Notes: a model not told the origin generated them from the letters alone. A stretch of DNA of 6,436 nt from Mailhella massiliensis (GCF_020741395.1 NZ_DYZA01000107.1:1-6436), one strand, 5' to 3'; shown: positions 1 to 6,286, counted from the stretch's first letter. Made by a program: numbers and translations.

Positions 1-1344
1 CGCAAACGGGTAGGAAAGGATTTTGTCATTGAATACAGGGTGAACGGGACAGAAGGGGTGCCCGGCGGTTTTGAGCTTGAAGAGTCTATAGAATTTGTAA
101 AGATGATAGAGGATTATGTGGATCTTGTGCATGTTTCCCGTGGGACCCGCAGCGTGCTGCGTACCAGAGTTGAAATGCACCCTTCCACATTTATGCCGGA
201 AGCTCCCAATGTCTATATGACTGAAGCCATGAAGAAAGCGGGGATAAAAACGCCGCTGATTCTTGTGGGGAATATTTCTTCTCCTGCCGTGGCCGAGCGT
301 ATTCTGGAGGAAGGAAAGGCGGACTGCATTGCCATGGCCCGTGCTCTTATTTCAGATCCGGAATGGCCCCGGAAGGCGGCGCATGGGAAAAGCGCCGATA
401 TCCGTCCCTGCATCAAGTGCTTTAATTGTCTGGATGAAAAGAACGGCCGGGTCTTTGGCGGAGGCATCACGAGTTTCACGCAGGATGTTGTCAAGCGCTA
501 CGCCTGCTCCACCAACCCGCGTTTGGGAATTGAGCATGTCTACATTCCTCCGGCTGTGGAGAAAAAGAGGGTCTGCATTATCGGCGGCGGCCCCGGAGGC
601 ATGCAGGCGGCGATTACCGCGGCGGAGCGCGGGCATGAAGTCATGCTTTTCGAGAAGGAAGGGCAACTTGGCGGACAGCTGGCGTTTTCCGACTATGTCT
701 CCTTCAAAAAGCCTCTTCGTGACTTCAAAAACTATCTCATACACCGGGTTGAGACTCTGGGTATCCGTGTCTTTTTCCATACGGAATCTACGCCTGAACT
801 TGTTGCGAAGTACAGGCCGGATGCCCTTGTTGCCGCTGTGGGTGCAGTACCGTTCATTCCTCCCATTCCGGGAACGGAGTTGCCTTGCGTTATGAGTGCG
901 GCGCAGGCATGCATGCATCCCGAAAAAACGGGGCAGAGCGTTATTGTCATAGGCGGCGGCGACACCGGCTGTGAGACGGCGCTGCATCTCGCGGAACACG
1001 GCAGGAAGGTGCTCATTGTGGAAATGGATGACGTCCTGGCCCGCCGAACGGGCTATACCCATCGCATTGCGCTGATGGACAAGATAGAGCGCGAGGTCGA
1101 AAGCATGACGGGCGTGTCCTGTACGGCAATTCAACCCGACGGGATATGCGTGCGCGGGCCGGAAGGGGAACAGTTCCTGAAGGCACACAGTGTGGTGTTA
1201 TGCCTTGGCTCCAAAGCGAGGCGGGAACTGGCCGACTCGTTTCGCAGGGTGGCGCCGGAGTTCTGGATTGTTGGCGATGCCACCTGTGCAAAAAATGTGC
1301 GACAGGCTGTCCGGCAGGGCTATGACGCCGTGTGCAGGCTGTAG
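1..1344 (+). CDS. NADH:flavin oxidoreductase (old yellow enzyme / 2,4-dienoyl-CoA reductase type), 5'-truncated
   Basis: The frame is open from base 1, so the gene starts left of the window; the GTG at 40 lies inside conserved sequence and is not the start. The 447 visible residues hold the second half of an FMN-binding TIM barrel (residues 1-125, with HPSTFMPE and LILVGNISSP), then a 4Fe-4S cysteine set C137, C140, C143 and C169. A FAD-binding dinucleotide fold follows (GGGPGG, 195-200), then an NAD(P)-type fold (GGGDTG, 318-323) and a C-terminal flavin motif (WIVGDA, 422-427). This is the domain order of FadH, trimethylamine dehydrogenase and the bile-acid enzymes BaiCD/BaiH, usually about 640-680 residues, so roughly 200 N-terminal residues are missing. 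Family members are cytoplasmic and pass electrons from NAD(P)H through FAD and the Fe-S cluster to FMN, reducing a C=C bond or working on amines. The substrate cannot be read from sequence. The binding-protein gene follows after 30 bases, probably co-transcribed. Confidence 0.93.
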   Translation, partial: RKRVGKDFVIEYRVNGTEGVPGGFELEESIEFVKMIEDYVDLVHVSRGTRSVLRTRVEMHPSTFMPEAPNVYMTEAMKKAGIKTPLILVGNISSPAVAERILEEGKADCIAMARALISDPEWPRKAAHGKSADIRPCIKCFNCLDEKNGRVFGGGITSFTQDVVKRYACSTNPRLGIEHVYIPPAVEKKRVCIIGGGPGGMQAAITAAERGHEVMLFEKEGQLGGQLAFSDYVSFKKPLRDFKNYLIHRVETLGIRVFFHTESTPELVAKYRPDALVAAVGAVPFIPPIPGTELPCVMSAAQACMHPEKTGQSVIVIGGGDTGCETALHLAEHGRKVLIVEMDDVLARRTGYTHRIALMDKIEREVESMTGVSCTAIQPDGICVRGPEGEQFLKAHSVVLCLGSKARRELADSFRRVAPEFWIVGDATCAKNVRQAVRQGYDAVCRL

Positions 1345-1374
1345 AAAAAGGAACACTGTATCAAGGAGAACAGA

Positions 1375-2394
1375 ATGAACGCTGTCAGAGGTATGATGGT
1401 ATCGTTGGCCGTTGCGGGGCTGTTGTGCTCGGTTCTCCCCGCCGGAGCCGAGGAAGACGCGGCTACCTTTTACAAAAAGAACAAGCTGACCATGGTCATA
1501 GGCACCAGCCCCGGAGGAGCCAGTGACGTGGGGGCAAGGCTGTTTGCCAAATACTGGCCGGAAGTGACGGGCGGAGAGATGCTCATCAAGAATATGCCCG
1601 GCGCTGCAGGCATAGTGGCGCTGAACTATATGAATGCCTGCAAGCCTGACGGGCTGACCATGAACATCATGATGTTCAACGGGGCCTACCAGATGCCGTA
1701 TTTCCAGAAAAACAAGGCGGCAAAGTATGATGCACGCGAGTTCAAGTACATTGTCGGCGGATTCTGTGAACCGTGGCTTCTTACGGCCGCATCGAAATTC
1801 AAGTCTCTTGAGGAATTTAAGAATACCAAGGGACTGAGGTACGGCGTCAACGCACCGTTTTGCGAGAACACCTTTGCAGCGCTGCCCATGATCCGGGGCC
1901 TCGGCCTCGATATCAAAATGGTGACGGGGTACAAGGCGCAGGTGGAAATCGACCTTGCCGTGGGCAAGGGAGAAATAGACTTCACACTGACGCCGCTCTC
2001 CCAGGGGCTTCGCACGGTGGAGCAGGGTATGGTGGCCCCTCCCATGCTGGTCATAGCTGCGGAGCGTACCCCTGTGCTGCCGGATGTTCCCTGCCTTGCA
2101 GAAGTGGTGGACATGTCGCCGGAAGACAAGCGTATTTTCGAAGAAGCCATGAATCTTTCGGCTATCATCCGCATGGCAGCCATGCGCGGGGACGTGCCGG
2201 AGGACAGGGTGGAGTTCGTCCGCAATGCCATTGCCAAAATGGTGGAACTTCCGGCTTTCCAGGAAGACGCGCTCAAGATTCTCAAGCTCGGCGCAACGCC
2301 AGTTCTGGGGAAGGAGCTTGATGACTTCCTGGCCGGAGCCTTCACGTTGGATTACTCCAACCTGATCCGCTATCTCGAACCTTATACCAAGTAG
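1375..2394 (+). CDS. Tripartite tricarboxylate transporter substrate-binding protein (Bug/TctC family)
   Basis: This encodes a 339-residue periplasmic solute receptor. A Sec signal peptide spans residues 1-25 (basic start, hydrophobic core, cleavage expected after PAGA before EEDA); there is no lipobox. The mature N-terminus carries Bug-family signatures: TSPGGASDVGAR around residues 44-55, NMPGAAGIVALNYM and KPDGLTMN, which in known members form the pocket gripping a substrate carboxylate. The length is typical. The start is supported by AAGGAGA at 1363-1369, five bases before the ATG. Bug proteins normally deliver organic acids (citrate, other carboxylates, aromatic acids) to a TctA/TctB membrane pair; neither subunit is in the window, so the receptor is either orphan or served by components elsewhere. 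It sits just behind the flavoenzyme gene and ahead of an intrinsic terminator, suggesting a two-gene operon end. The ligand is unknown. Confidence 0.93.
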   Translation: MNAVRGMMVSLAVAGLLCSVLPAGAEEDAATFYKKNKLTMVIGTSPGGASDVGARLFAKYWPEVTGGEMLIKNMPGAAGIVALNYMNACKPDGLTMNIMMFNGAYQMPYFQKNKAAKYDAREFKYIVGGFCEPWLLTAASKFKSLEEFKNTKGLRYGVNAPFCENTFAALPMIRGLGLDIKMVTGYKAQVEIDLAVGKGEIDFTLTPLSQGLRTVEQGMVAPPMLVIAAERTPVLPDVPCLAEVVDMSPEDKRIFEEAMNLSAIIRMAAMRGDVPEDRVEFVRNAIAKMVELPAFQEDALKILKLGATPVLGKELDDFLAGAFTLDYSNLIRYLEPYTK

Positions 2395-2406
2395 CTTCTG
2401 TTGATG

Positions 2407-2443
2407 AAAGGTTCCGACTCCGTCTCCGGGGGCGGAACCTTTT
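2407..2443 (+). terminator. Intrinsic terminator after the binding-protein gene
   Basis: A perfect 10-bp stem, AAAGGTTCCG (2407-2416) against CGGAACCTTT (2433-2442), encloses a 16-base interior that can pair further (CTCC against GGGG). The T tract is only four bases (2440-2443), and overlaps the stem, so some read-through into the MFS gene is possible. The stem starts 12 bases after the binding-protein stop codon. Confidence 0.75.
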
Positions 2444-2482
2444 CGTATGCGCTTTGTGTGTGAAGTTTTCCCGTTTGTTGTC

Positions 2483-2488
2483 AGAGGA
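2483..2488 (+). promoter_or_regulatory. Ribosome binding site that sets the MFS start
   Basis: AGAGGA lies six bases before the ATG at 2495. The in-frame upstream ATG at 2447 lies almost on the terminator's T tract and has no Shine-Dalgarno sequence, and the 16 residues it would add do not resemble the usual MFS start. The 2495 start is therefore preferred. Confidence 0.7.
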
Positions 2489-2494
2489 TATGTC

Positions 2495-3712
2495 ATGGCG
2501 TCGTTTTTTCTTCAAAGGCGCAGATCCGTACTGGTCTCTGGAGCACTGTTGTCACTGGTAAACGGCATGCTCTATGCCTGGTCTGCCTTTACGTTGCCCA
2601 TAGAGAATGCCACAGGGTGGTCCAGATCACAGACGTCCCTGGTATTCACCTTTGTCCTTGTTTTTTTCGGACTGGGTATGCTGTCGGGAGGATACGTCAT
2701 ACGAAAGCTCGGCCCGAGGCTTGCCGCTGCATGCGGAGCAATGGCGCTAGTTCTCGGTCTTTTTCTTTCTTCCTGTGCCGTGGCCCCCTGGCAGCTCATT
2801 CTCAGCTACGGCATTATGGCCGGATACGGCATAGGCGTGGCCAATGTGGTGCCTTCAGCCGTTGCACTTTGCTGGTATCCTGAAAAACGGGGACTGGTAT
2901 GCGGTATTATGGCCTGTTCCCTTGCCTTGGGAACCCTGCTTTTCGGCACATGTGTTGCGGGGTATCTGAATTCCGTTGCCGGATATGTACTCACGCTGCG
3001 GGTGCTGGCTCTTCTGGCCTTGCTCATCGCGCTTCCGGCAAGCGTATTTTTGTACTATCCTGAAGACGGCCGCAGGCAGATTCCGGGGCAGGGAGCCGAC
3101 GGTCTGAATACCTGTGATATGGTAAGGACTCCTCTGTTCCGCAAGGCTTGGATATGGACATGTTCCGTGCAGATCGGCGGGCTCATGATCATCGGCCATA
3201 TTGTTCCCTATGGCGTCGAGCAGAACATTTCCCTGGAACTTTCAGGGACCGCCATGGGCGTATATGCGGCGGCGAACGGAGTCGGACGTTTGCTGTTCGG
3301 CATGCTGTTCGATGCGCGGGGCAGCCGTTTTGCCATGTTGGCCGACGCGGGCTGCATGCTGTGCGGCCTGCTTCTTTTCGTTTTTCTGCCACCGGTTGCA
3401 GGCTATGGAGGTCTGCTGATTGCATCCTCATGTTCCGCTCTTGCCTTCGGTGGCAGTATTCCTTTGTTTTCCGCGTTCATTGCCCGGAATTTCGGCCCTG
3501 CACACATGGAATCCAACATAGGTACTACCGCGACGGTTTTCATCATTGCCGGCTTTGCCGGTCCATATCTTGGCGGTTATGTGCATGATATAACGGGAGT
3601 CTACAGGCCTGCCATACTGTTGGCTGCGTTTTTTGTCATTCCCGGCCTGTTCTCTGCCACATTACTTCATGAGAAAGAAACTCCGAAAGAAGCGGGAGAA
3701 GACAGAACGTAG
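2495..3712 (+). CDS. MFS transporter, oxalate/formate antiporter (OFA) family-like
   Basis: This encodes a 405-residue inner-membrane carrier with about twelve hydrophobic segments in two halves. The first helix begins after a basic leader (QRRRSVLVSG). The loop between helices 2 and 3 has an MFS motif-A-like GGYVIRKLGPR (residues 65-75), with a C-half counterpart GRLLFGMLFDARGSR (264-278). OFA-like features include YAWSAFTLPIENATGWSR near helix 1, YPEKRGLVCGIMACSLALG after helix 4 and a C-terminal stretch with GFAGPYLGGYVHDITGVY (353-370). OFA members move small carboxylates, classically oxalate/formate exchange in OxlT, but many have other or unknown substrates; specificity here is not readable. 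A basic and acidic tail (HEKETPKEAGEDRT) is cytoplasmic. No clear promoter is visible in the 100 bases upstream, so expression may depend on read-through of the terminator at 2407 or on a non-consensus promoter. Confidence 0.88.
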   Translation: MASFFLQRRRSVLVSGALLSLVNGMLYAWSAFTLPIENATGWSRSQTSLVFTFVLVFFGLGMLSGGYVIRKLGPRLAAACGAMALVLGLFLSSCAVAPWQLILSYGIMAGYGIGVANVVPSAVALCWYPEKRGLVCGIMACSLALGTLLFGTCVAGYLNSVAGYVLTLRVLALLALLIALPASVFLYYPEDGRRQIPGQGADGLNTCDMVRTPLFRKAWIWTCSVQIGGLMIIGHIVPYGVEQNISLELSGTAMGVYAAANGVGRLLFGMLFDARGSRFAMLADAGCMLCGLLLFVFLPPVAGYGGLLIASSCSALAFGGSIPLFSAFIARNFGPAHMESNIGTTATVFIIAGFAGPYLGGYVHDITGVYRPAILLAAFFVIPGLFSATLLHEKETPKEAGEDRT

Positions 3713-3868
3713 CAGATGGATTGAACGGGGTGTTTCTGCAGGCAAGCTCATCCCGCATGCAGAGAGCCTCATGCCCTCTTCATTTTTCATGCGAGCCGGA
3801 TTCCAGTGTAAAAGTCATCGTACAGAGAGAGGCTCGAAGTGTCTCCTGCAAAGTTTTTTTGCCTTCTC

Positions 3869-3897
3869 TGGACAGGGGCAATACAGCGGGGTATAAA
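3869..3897 (+). promoter_or_regulatory. Candidate sigma70-type promoter for the TauE/SafE gene
   Basis: TGGACA (3869-3874) matches the -35 consensus at 5 of 6 positions and TATAAA (3892-3897) matches the -10 at 5 of 6, with a 17-base spacer. Transcription would begin near 3904, giving a leader of about 92 bases. That start would leave the GTG at 3903 outside or at the very edge of the mRNA, supporting translation from the ATG at 3996. Confidence 0.6.
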
Positions 3898-3984
3898 GGG
3901 AGGTGAATTCTTGCGCATGGTATGAGCGCAGGGCATCTTTTTTGCGACGCTCGCCTCAAGCTGGCGCCCGTCATGTTCTCCAAC

Positions 3985-3989
3985 GGGGA
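3985..3989 (+). promoter_or_regulatory. Ribosome binding site that sets the TauE/SafE start
   Basis: GGGGA ends six bases before the ATG at 3996. The frame stays open upstream to a GTG at 3903, but those 31 extra residues are polar and basic (many Arg and Ser) and precede what is plainly the first membrane helix, so they look like untranslated leader. Confidence 0.55.
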
Positions 3990-3995
3990 TCTTGT

Positions 3996-4736
3996 ATGGA
4001 TTTTTTCTGGATCTGTTTCATGGTTGGACTGGGCTGGTTTTTCGGCGGTATTGTCGGGGGCGCCACAGGCATAGGAACCATCATGATCGCCATGCCGCTC
4101 ATGACGGCGGTGCTTCCCCCCAGCGACGCCGTGCTGGTCGGCTGCCTTACCGGCCTGCCGGGCACATTGCATCTTGTCTATTCCTACCGTAAGGCGTGCC
4201 GCTGGAGCGATACCCGCGATCTTGTCCTTGGCGTCGTTCCCGGCTGTATTCTGGGCGTGATGGTGCTGCGCGTTGCTTCCATGCAGTTTTTGCAGCTTAT
4301 GGTCTGTGCCATACTTGCCTGCTTCATAGGCATGCAGTTCTGCCGTCGCTTCGCTACATACCGTCTGCCGGACTCCACGGCCATAGGCCTCGGGGCAGGG
4401 GTTGTAAGCGGCTTTGTAGGCGGTTCTGTGGCCATGGTGGGAGCCCCTCTCGGCATTTATGTGCTCATGAAGCACTGGTCTCCAGATCGCTCCCGCGGCA
4501 ACATGAGCGTGGTCTATGTGTTTTCCGGACTGATTTCCGTGGCGGCCCAGGCTACGGCGGGGCTGTACACGTTCACCCTTCTTCAGGTGGCGCTCGCAGG
4601 CTTCACAGGCTGCCTCATAGGGCAGATTATGGGCGTGCGCCTCGGCCGGTGTATCAATCAGGTGATTTTTCAGCGTATTGTCTTGATTTTTCTTGCTATT
4701 GCAGCAGTCATCCTTTTCATCCGCGCCGTGGGCTGA
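3996..4736 (+). CDS. TauE/SafE family sulfite exporter-like permease
   Basis: This encodes a 246-residue integral membrane protein with about seven to eight hydrophobic segments, the usual size for the family (formerly DUF81). It shows the two-fold internal repeat of TauE/SafE: GGIVGGATGIGTIMIAMPLM (residues 17-36) in the first half and SGFVGGSVAMVGAPLGIYV (138-156) in the second. Both are glycine-rich turns followed by a hydrophobic helix. Basic residues lie in the loops (YRKACR, CRRFATYR, WSPDRSRGN). Family members are proposed to move sulfite, sulfoacetate or other anionic sulfur or organic compounds, but few have been tested, so the substrate stays open. The gene has its own likely promoter (3869-3897) and a strong terminator 84 bases downstream, so it is probably a single-gene unit. 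Start choice is explained under the ribosome binding site entry. Confidence 0.88.
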   Translation: MDFFWICFMVGLGWFFGGIVGGATGIGTIMIAMPLMTAVLPPSDAVLVGCLTGLPGTLHLVYSYRKACRWSDTRDLVLGVVPGCILGVMVLRVASMQFLQLMVCAILACFIGMQFCRRFATYRLPDSTAIGLGAGVVSGFVGGSVAMVGAPLGIYVLMKHWSPDRSRGNMSVVYVFSGLISVAAQATAGLYTFTLLQVALAGFTGCLIGQIMGVRLGRCINQVIFQRIVLIFLAIAAVILFIRAVG

Positions 4737-4819
4737 AATCTGCGCCTTCAGTATGGCCGCTGTCCTCCAGGGCCTTGCGGGCCGCTTCCGTGCATGCGGC
4801 GCTACCTGTTGTGAGAAAA

Positions 4820-4852
4820 GCCCCGTCCGTTATGCGGCGGGGCGTTTTTTTT
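4820..4852 (+). terminator. Strong intrinsic terminator downstream of the TauE/SafE gene
   Basis: GCCCCG (4820-4825) and CCG (4827-4829), separated by one bulged T, pair with CGG (4835-4837) and CGGGGC (4838-4843) around a TTATG loop. Eight T's follow (4845-4852). An AAAA run just before the stem gives the minus strand a short T tract too, so weak bidirectional function is possible. Confidence 0.88.
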
Positions 4853-4927
4853 CGGCCGAAGGCTTTATTCCTCCGGCAGGGGCAGGCCTCAGACGTGTCG
4901 GGGGCGGGAAAGCGCAGCTCTGCCTGT

Positions 4928-4954
4928 GCCGTATTCTGTAATACGGCGTTTTTT
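4928..4954 (+). terminator. Second intrinsic terminator, 75 bases after the first
   Basis: A perfect 8-bp stem, GCCGTATT (4928-4935) against AATACGGC (4940-4947), has a four-base loop CTGT, then one G and six T's (4949-4954). No gene end lies between it and the preceding terminator. It is either a back-up terminator or the end of a short untranslated transcript. Confidence 0.8.
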
Positions 4955-5099
4955 AGGGGAAGAGTGTGAAATGAATGTCCGAAGAAAGCGTATTCTGGAA
5001 GTATAAAGCCTTTTATATGGGTACAGGTGTGGACCTCGGAAGATGTGAAGACTGCAAGAATGCCGTACAAGGCTTTTTTTTCTTTATTTTTCATAGAGA

Positions 5100-5128
5100 T
5101 TGAAAATACTTTTTTCAAACGGAATATT
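5100..5128 (+). promoter_or_regulatory. Candidate sigma70-type promoter for the Tim44-like gene
   Basis: TTGAAA (5100-5105, 5 of 6 to the -35 consensus) and AATATT (5123-5128, 4 of 6 to the -10) are separated by 17 bases in an AT-rich stretch. The -35 also forms half of an inverted repeat, TTGAAAA (5100-5106) and TTTTCAA (5112-5118), which could be a regulator site or chance in AT-rich DNA. The implied leader is about 170 bases. Confidence 0.4.
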
Positions 5129-5185
5129 GCCGTGACGGAGCCAGTGAACATTGTGAGCCCTGCGCTGTATCTTTGTCTGGACGGT

Positions 5186-5214
5186 TGGGAAAAATCTCTC
5201 TTTTCCCCTTCCCA
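5186..5214 (+). other. Leader hairpin with two mutually exclusive pairings
   Basis: GGGAAAA (5187-5193) can pair perfectly with TTTTCCC (5201-5207) around a seven-base loop. TGGGAA (5186-5191) can instead pair with TTCCCA (5209-5214). The pairings use the same left arm, so only one can form at a time. The purine-rich/pyrimidine-rich composition makes a chance origin plausible. Confidence 0.3.
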
Positions 5215-5250
5215 TTTGGCCTTTTCATGATTATGGTAATTCCGACTGTA

Positions 5251-5276
5251 CCCGGCCCGCAGCCAGGCGGGCCGGG
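5251..5276 (+). other. GC-rich 10-bp hairpin just upstream of the Tim44-like gene
   Basis: CCCGGCCCGC (5251-5260) pairs perfectly with GCGGGCCGGG (5267-5276) around a six-base loop AGCCAG; the flanking A5250-T5277 can extend it. It ends 16 bases before the ribosome binding site. No T run follows on either strand, so it is not a standard intrinsic terminator. It could stabilise the 5' end of the mRNA, act as a processing site, or be a regulatory or protein-binding palindrome. Confidence 0.6.
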
Positions 5277-5303
5277 TGTTAACCCATCCCATAAGGAAAA
5301 AAG

Positions 5304-6233
5304 ATGAAAAAGTGGAAAACCCTTGCCCTCTGCGCAGCCTGCCTTGCCACGCTGACCCTCGCCGCGCCTGATTTCGCGGACGCCGCACGCCTCGGCAGAG
5401 GGCGCAGTTTCGGCAGTTCCTCCATTATGAGCCGCCCGGCCACGCCCCCGTCCGGGGCATTCCAGGGAAGTTCTTCTTCAGTGAATCGTCAGGCCCCTCT
5501 TGCCTCCAGCCGTGCCAACGGCGGGGCGGCCACTGTGGCGAACAACAGAAGCGGCCTTTTCGGCGGTCTCTTCGGCGGTCTTCTCGCCGGCACCATGCTG
5601 GGCTCTCTTCTGGGCGGCGGCATGGCCGGCGGCATGGTGGGCGGCCTTTTGAATATCATCATTCTCGGCCTTCTCGTATACCTCGGCGTGCGCCTGTTCC
5701 GCCGTTTCCGCGGCGGACAGGAAGCTTCCCGCCGGGAGAGCTATGAGGAAAGCCCGGTCAGGAACACGCAGTCTTACAGCCAGGGCGGCAGCGCATGGGA
5801 TAATCTGCGTTCCGAACCCCAGGCTCAGGCCCAGGAGGCAGCGCAGCCTGAGGCCGATATTCCCGCTGATTTCGATCAGGATGAATTCCTGCGCGGCGCC
5901 AAGGCAGCCTATACCCGCCTTCAGAGTTCGTGGGATCGCCGCGACCTGGACGATATTGCCAACTTCGCCACACAGGACGTGATGGAAGAACTGCGCGAGC
6001 AGGCGAAGGAAGACCCGGAACCCGGCAAGACGGAAATCCTTCTGGTGAACGCTTCCATCCTGGAAGTACGCGATGAGGGTGACCTGCGCCGCGTGGCCGT
6101 GTATTTCGACGTGCTCATGCGCGAAGATCAGCGCGCCGCCCGCCCCGAACAAGTGCGGGAAGTCTGGCATTTCGTCTGCTCCCGCCGCGAGGGCGACAGC
6201 TGGAAGCTGGACGGCATACAGCAGCTTTCCTGA
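5304..6233 (+). CDS. Tim44-like domain membrane protein
   Basis: This encodes a 309-residue protein with a start supported by AAGGA (5293-5297), six bases upstream. A Sec signal peptide covers residues 1-27, with cleavage expected after ADA. A low-complexity Ser/Ala/Arg region follows (28-82), then a glycine-rich segment with FGGLFGGLL and LLGGGMAGGMVGG (84-114). One strong membrane helix (115-129, LLNIIILGLLVYLGV) is followed at once by a basic stop, RLFRRFRGG. A Gln/Ala/Glu-rich linker (about 155-185) leads to a C-terminal Tim44-like domain (about 186-309), beginning DFDQDEFLRGAKAAYTRLQ and containing WDRRDLDDIANF. Basic residues after the helix suggest the C-terminal domain faces the cytoplasm. 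In mitochondria Tim44 tethers the import motor; bacterial relatives with this plan are widespread, poorly characterised and probably bind membrane or protein partners. The gene looks monocistronic, with its own leader and downstream terminators. Confidence 0.9.
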   Translation: MKKWKTLALCAACLATLTLAAPDFADAARLGRGRSFGSSSIMSRPATPPSGAFQGSSSSVNRQAPLASSRANGGAATVANNRSGLFGGLFGGLLAGTMLGSLLGGGMAGGMVGGLLNIIILGLLVYLGVRLFRRFRGGQEASRRESYEESPVRNTQSYSQGGSAWDNLRSEPQAQAQEAAQPEADIPADFDQDEFLRGAKAAYTRLQSSWDRRDLDDIANFATQDVMEELREQAKEDPEPGKTEILLVNASILEVRDEGDLRRVAVYFDVLMREDQRAARPEQVREVWHFVCSRREGDSWKLDGIQQLS

Positions 6234-6245
6234 CACATTCAGGCT

Positions 6246-6272
6246 GCAGGGGCTTTCTGGGCGAGTCCCTGC
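6246..6272 (+). other. Hairpin after the Tim44-like gene, without T run
   Basis: GCAGGGGCT (6246-6254) pairs with AGTCCCTGC (6264-6272), nine pairs including one G-T, around a nine-base loop. It begins 13 bases after the stop codon. With no T tract it is more likely a 3' stabilising structure than a terminator. Confidence 0.4.
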
Positions 6273-6286
6273 GGCGACGGTTCCCC

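Larger units (their letters stand above)
4737..5303. other. 567-base intergenic region without a convincing gene
   Basis: No open frame here has a good ribosome binding site together with protein-like composition. Bases 4737-4954 are GC-rich and hold two intrinsic terminators. Bases 4955-5250 are noticeably more AT-rich and contain T runs (around 5074-5081 and 5111-5115), a candidate promoter (5100-5128) and hairpins that would lie in the leader of the Tim44-like gene. A GTG-initiated 67-codon frame at 5027-5230 lacks a Shine-Dalgarno sequence and overlaps the promoter, so it is not called. Confidence 0.6.

Noticed and set aside
352..1188. 278-codon minus-strand open frame
   Set aside because: It is fully antisense to the flavoenzyme, whose cofactor motifs are unmistakable, and has no recognisable domain.
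1198..2496. 432-codon minus-strand open frame
   Set aside because: It lies antisense to the clearly coding binding-protein gene, is rich in His, Arg and Gly without family motifs, and has no ribosome binding site. It is a by-product of GC-biased codon use.
3792..3836. CGAGCC / GGCTCG pairing downstream of the MFS gene
   Set aside because: Six pairs around a 33-base loop with no T run is too weak to call a terminator or RNA element.
3780..4475. 231-codon minus-strand open frame
   Set aside because: It has a His/Ala-rich antisense composition opposite the TauE/SafE gene and its promoter, with no motifs.
4196..4969. 257-codon + strand open frame overlapping the TauE/SafE gene
   Set aside because: It is out of frame with the permease, is Arg/Ser/His-rich, and runs through two strong terminators.
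5061..5081. Possible third terminator, GCC...GGC followed by eight T's
   Set aside because: The stem is only three pairs; the T run alone does not make an intrinsic terminator.
5027..5230. 67-codon GTG-initiated + strand frame in the intergenic region
   Set aside because: There is no Shine-Dalgarno sequence, it overlaps the candidate promoter and leader hairpins, and the product has no recognisable pattern.
5555..5585. Short near-repeat encoding FGGLFGGL
   Set aside because: It simply reflects the glycine-rich protein segment, not a DNA repeat element or CRISPR unit.
5478..6236. 252-codon minus-strand open frame
   Set aside because: It is antisense to the Tim44-like gene and its Ala/Gly/His composition mirrors that gene's codons.
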